Part shown: piece after piece, positions 61,115-64,000 of the stretch
How the letters are laid out: each line of letters begins with the position of its first letter
Position numbering within the stretch: the stretch's first letter is position 1
NCBI RefSeq assembly: GCF_030930995.1
Contig: NZ_CP133217.1
Location: 558,001 to 622,000 of the forward strand
DNA: 64,000 nt
Direction of reading: 5' to 3'
Source of the DNA: Thiothrix subterranea
GTDB lineage: Bacteria > Pseudomonadota > Gammaproteobacteria > Thiotrichales > Thiotrichaceae
Position numbers and translations under genes: made by a program
The notes under the pieces: model-generated
What the model was told of the DNA's origin: nothing
Seen by the model: the letters and a program-made list of their open reading frames with translations, nothing else
Database searches by the model: none

Positions 61115-62878
61115 TTACGCTGGCATATAATGCTTAAACGGCTCAATGTCGATGGCATCGCCGAACTGTTCTTTCGCATAATCAATGGCATACTTACGCT
61201 CACGGAAGAAACGCTCTTCCCCAATGTGCTTCGCCAAACCAGAACGCTGGAATGCCTCGTATACCCGCAATTTTGTCCGCGCAATGTAGAACTCGATACC
61301 CGCAAACTTCAAACGATCTGCCAGCTTTTCGAGCATCTCTTCGCCGGTAGAATCCACTTGGTCGATGGATTCCATGTCCAGAATCAATACTTTCAACCCT
61401 GGTTTTTTCGCCACATTGTTCAGCAACTTGCCTTCCAAATAACCGGTATTCGCAAAATACAAATCCCCGTCAAAACGGTAAACCGCTACGGTATCACTGG
61501 TTTTCAAACCATGAGCCGCTGCATCACGCATTGAACCATCCTCATGACGCGCAACCTCCACTAAATTTGGACTCATGGTGCGGTACAAGAACAAGCCCAA
61601 TGACAACACCACGCCTAACAAAATACCTTTATCCAAATGCGGTGCAAATGCCAAGGTCGCGATAAACGTCACCACGGCGACCACGCCATCGTGCGGCTCG
61701 ACTTTCCAAGCGTGCTTAATCGGCGCAACTTTAATCAAATTAACCACCGCCATAATAATCACCGCCGCCAAGGTCGCTTGAGGCAAGTGATACAACAACG
61801 GGGTCAAAAACAACAATGTCAGCGCCACCAGCAAACCCGTAACCACCGAGGAGAATCCCGTCAGTGCGCCAGAAGCAAAGTTCACCGCAGAACGGGAGAA
61901 TGACCCCGATACCGCATAGCCACTGGAAAAACCCGACACGATATTCGACAAGCCTTGCCCGACCAGTTCCTGATTCGCTGACAAACGCTGACGGGTTTGG
62001 GAAGCCATTGCTTTAGCAATCGAAATAGCTTCAACGAAACCGATCAAACCAATCACAACCGCCGTCATCATCATGGAACTCAAGGTTTTGAAATCCAGAC
62101 TGACATTCGGCATGGAAAACGTTGGCAAACCTTGCGGGATAATTCCAATCACACTACCGCCCATGCCCTCATAATCCACAGCCCACGACAGCACCGTGGT
62201 AATCACTACCGTAATTAGCACCCCTGGCAAGCGTGGTGCGTATTTTTTCAAAACCATCAGCGTCGTCAACGCAAACACGCCAATCATCAACGTCGTCATC
62301 TTGGTGTCAGTCAATGACGTTACGGTTGCCCACCAAAACTCATACGCATGTTCAAACTGATCGGCTTTCACATTCAGCCCAAAAATCTTCGGCAACTGCG
62401 AGGTAGCAATGATCAACGCCCCCGCATTGGTAAACCCGACCACCACCGGATGTGACAAGAAGTCGACCAATACCCCTAAGCGCAATAAGCCCAGCGACAT
62501 CTGGAACACACCAATCATCAACGCCAACATCGCCGAGTAAGCAATCATCGTTTCCGGCCCTAAAGCCGCATACGGCTGCATCGCCGCCGCCGACATCAAG
62601 GAAACCACCGCCACCGGCCCCGTTCCCAACTGCCGTGAAGAACCAAAAATCGCCGCCACCATGACCGGCAAAAAGGAAGCATACAAGCCAATATAAGGCG
62701 GCAAACCTGCTAATTGCGCGTATGCCATTGACTGCGGAATCAATACCAGTGCCACGGTCAAACCCGCCATGGCATCGGCTTTCAATACCGCCGGATTCTT
62801 TAACTCGCCGATCCAGTCTTTGTATGGCGTGAAACGGTCTTTCCAGTCGCTTAACAGCGACACTAGCCAGCTACCCAT
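61115..62878 (-). CDS. SulP family anion transporter with STAS domain
   Basis: A 587-residue membrane protein: about 12-14 helices of the SLC26/SulP fold (about 25-440; signature Pro-Gln-Ser-Met-Ala-Tyr-Ala and Pro-Pro-Tyr-Ile-Gly-Leu-Tyr near the N-terminus) and a cytoplasmic C-terminal STAS domain (about 455-560) with a Val-Asp-Ser-Thr-Gly segment. Substrates in this family include sulfate, bicarbonate and dicarboxylates. In a sulfur bacterium sulfate is attractive but unproven, and no carbonic anhydrase is adjacent. The ATG at 62878 is chosen; a GTG 18 bp upstream overlaps the ribosome site GGTGGAGG. Confidence 0.92.
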   Translation of the reverse strand: MGSWLVSLLSDWKDRFTPYKDWIGELKNPAVLKADAMAGLTVALVLIPQSMAYAQLAGLPPYIGLYASFLPVMVAAIFGSSRQLGTGPVAVVSLMSAAAMQPYAALGPETMIAYSAMLALMIGVFQMSLGLLRLGVLVDFLSHPVVVGFTNAGALIIATSQLPKIFGLNVKADQFEHAYEFWWATVTSLTDTKMTTLMIGVFALTTLMVLKKYAPRLPGVLITVVITTVLSWAVDYEGMGGSVIGIIPQGLPTFSMPNVSLDFKTLSSMMMTAVVIGLIGFVEAISIAKAMASQTRQRLSANQELVGQGLSNIVSGFSSGYAVSGSFSRSAVNFASGALTGFSSVVTGLLVALTLLFLTPLLYHLPQATLAAVIIMAVVNLIKVAPIKHAWKVEPHDGVVAVVTFIATLAFAPHLDKGILLGVVLSLGLFLYRTMSPNLVEVARHEDGSMRDAAAHGLKTSDTVAVYRFDGDLYFANTGYLEGKLLNNVAKKPGLKVLILDMESIDQVDSTGEEMLEKLADRLKFAGIEFYIARTKLRVYEAFQRSGLAKHIGEERFFRERKYAIDYAKEQFGDAIDIEPFKHYMPA

Positions 62879-62917
62879 TGTGGTGTATACCTCCACCTAA
62901 ATTCGTACACATTACCT

Positions 62918-62947
62918 AAAAAGAAACCAGCGATCATGCCGCTGGTT
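62918..62947 (-). terminator. Intrinsic terminator after glmS
   Basis: On the minus strand an 8-bp stem (62947-62940 / 62932-62925) with a 7-nt loop is followed by TTTCTTTTT-type sequence (62924-62916 region). It lies about 92 bp after the glmS stop. Confidence 0.7.
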
Positions 62948-63038
62948 CATTAGAATATAAGAGTGTACTAAAATTACCACAAAACTGACAGTGAAGGGAT
63001 TCAATACTGAACCCTCTTTACCATAGGATTCTTCAATA

Positions 63039-64000
63039 CTATTCGACCGTCACGGATTTCGCCAAATTGCGCGGCTTGTCCACATCCGTGCCTTTCAACA
63101 CCGCCACGTGGTAAGACAGCAATTGCAACGGAATCGTGTACACAATCGGTGCAAGCATTTCAGGGACGTGTGGCATTTCCAGCACATGCAAATTATCCGC
63201 CGCGACGATATGCGCATCGCGGTCAGCAAACACATACAACTCACCGCCACGCGAACGCACTTCTTCCAAGTTGGACTTTAGTTTCTCCAGCAAGGCAGTA
63301 TTAGGCGCTACCGTGACAATCGGCATCTCGCTGTCGACCAACGCGAGTGGCCCATGCTTAAGTTCACCGGCGGGATAGGCTTCGGCGTGAATATAGGAAA
63401 TTTCCTTGAGCTTGAGTGCCCCTTCCATCGCAATCGGGTAGAGTTCACCACGCCCTAAGAACAGTGCATGGTTTTTCTCGATGAAACGTTCTGCCAGTGT
63501 TTCGATTTTCGGGTTCAGGTCTAACGCTTGCTCGATCAGCGCAGGCAATTTGCGTAAATCCGCCACCATTTGCGCCACTTTCGCTTTGTCCGCACCTTTA
63601 GCTTGCATCAGCAATACCATTAGCAATTGCAACGCCACCAATTGCGTCGTAAACGCTTTGGTCGAAGCCACGCCGATTTCCGGCCCCGCCATTGTCATCA
63701 ATGACATATCGGATTCGCGCGTCAAGGAGCTTTCTGCCACATTGCAAATGGTCAACGTTGCCAATGCACCGTGGTTTTCCTTGATCTTTTCCAACGCCGC
63801 CAACGTATCAGCGGTTTCACCCGACTGCGAAATCGTCACGAACAACATATTCTTGCGCGGCGGCTGACGGCGGTAACGGTATTCGCTGGCGACTTCCACA
63901 TTGCACGGAATGTCCGTATTCGCCTCAATCCAATAGCGCCCCACCAAACCTGCATGGTAGCTCGTGCCACACGCTAGAATTTGAATTTCCTCGACTTGCG
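63039..64000 (-). CDS. glmS: Glucosamine-6-phosphate synthase, C-terminal part (cut by window edge)
   Basis: About 320 residues of the isomerase half; the N-terminal glutaminase domain lies beyond the window. Two SIS domains are visible. Sugar-phosphate motifs are Ala-Cys-Gly-Thr-Ser-Tyr-His-Ala-Gly near the edge, Ser-Gln-Ser-Gly-Glu-Thr-Ala-Asp-Thr, and [18 protein letters not shown]. The C-terminus ends Leu-Ala-Lys-Ser-Val-Thr-Val-Glu, as is typical. GlmS makes glucosamine 6-phosphate from fructose 6-phosphate and glutamine for murein and LPS. A terminator follows. Confidence 0.96.
   Translation of the reverse strand, partial: QVEEIQILACGTSYHAGLVGRYWIEANTDIPCNVEVASEYRYRRQPPRKNMLFVTISQSGETADTLAALEKIKENHGALATLTICNVAESSLTRESDMSLMTMAGPEIGVASTKAFTTQLVALQLLMVLLMQAKGADKAKVAQMVADLRKLPALIEQALDLNPKIETLAERFIEKNHALFLGRGELYPIAMEGALKLKEISYIHAEAYPAGELKHGPLALVDSEMPIVTVAPNTALLEKLKSNLEEVRSRGGELYVFADRDAHIVAADNLHVLEMPHVPEMLAPIVYTIPLQLLSYHVAVLKGTDVDKPRNLAKSVTVE

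Overview
The window reads as chromosomal DNA of a gammaproteobacterium. Gene orders yibN-grxC-secB-gpsA, rpoZ-spoT-ridA, rplU-rpmA-obgE-proB and pilGHIJ-chpA are typical of that class. Small sulfur-handling proteins (a DsrE-family protein, two rhodaneses, a probable persulfide-sensing ArsR regulator) and an abundance of palindromic GC-rich and AT-rich repeats fit a Thiothrix-like sulfur oxidiser. That placement is an inference; no rRNA or tRNA gene was seen to test it.

Layout. 1-5556: a truncated EF-hand secreted protein, a DUF6502/DUF5666 lipoprotein pair, a SPOR protein, a Bax-inhibitor-1 protein, apaH and a tail-anchored unknown. 5548-13725: the complete Pil-Chp twitching chemosensory operon on the minus strand (pilG, pilH, pilI, pilJ, chpA, chpC); chpA is broken at a run of ten A residues and pilJ lacks its periplasmic sensor. 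13864-20501: a phosphoesterase, FMN reductase, DsrE and rhodanese proteins, ppx, ridA, spoT with a decayed synthetase centre, and rpoZ. 20566-25991: a CbrX/CbrA-like SLC5 sensor kinase, a single-domain response regulator and a kinase-like membrane protein fused to a DEDDh exonuclease.

26015-32018 is an accessory island: an AAA-ATPase/PD-(D/E)XK protein, a TIR-STAND-TPR protein resembling anti-phage NLR-type proteins, a DUF4143 ATPase and three different inverted-repeat elements. It lies between the kinase/exonuclease genes and two tandem CBS-DUF294 nucleotidyltransferase genes (32045-35355) that are often their neighbours elsewhere. 35438-43650: waaF carrying an in-frame palindromic repeat, a zinc-finger protein, ilvE, a lytic transglycosylase, apaG, proB, obgE, then a type II restriction-modification pair wedged between obgE and rpmA-rplU. 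43816-53439: ispB, a 7TM hybrid kinase, a DUF3501/Fe-S protein/rubrerythrin module, a DUF3530 protein, an NlpC/P60 lipoprotein, speD, an OsmC protein and a YdcH protein. 53436-64000: gshB, gpsA, secB, grxC, yibN and an ArsR regulator, divergent from envC-ctpA-moaC, then a small secreted protein, a SulP transporter and the 3' part of glmS.

Most of the window is housekeeping. The best leads are the A10-split chpA, the palindrome inside waaF, the TIR-STAND island, and the restriction-modification insertion into the L21-L27-Obg operon.
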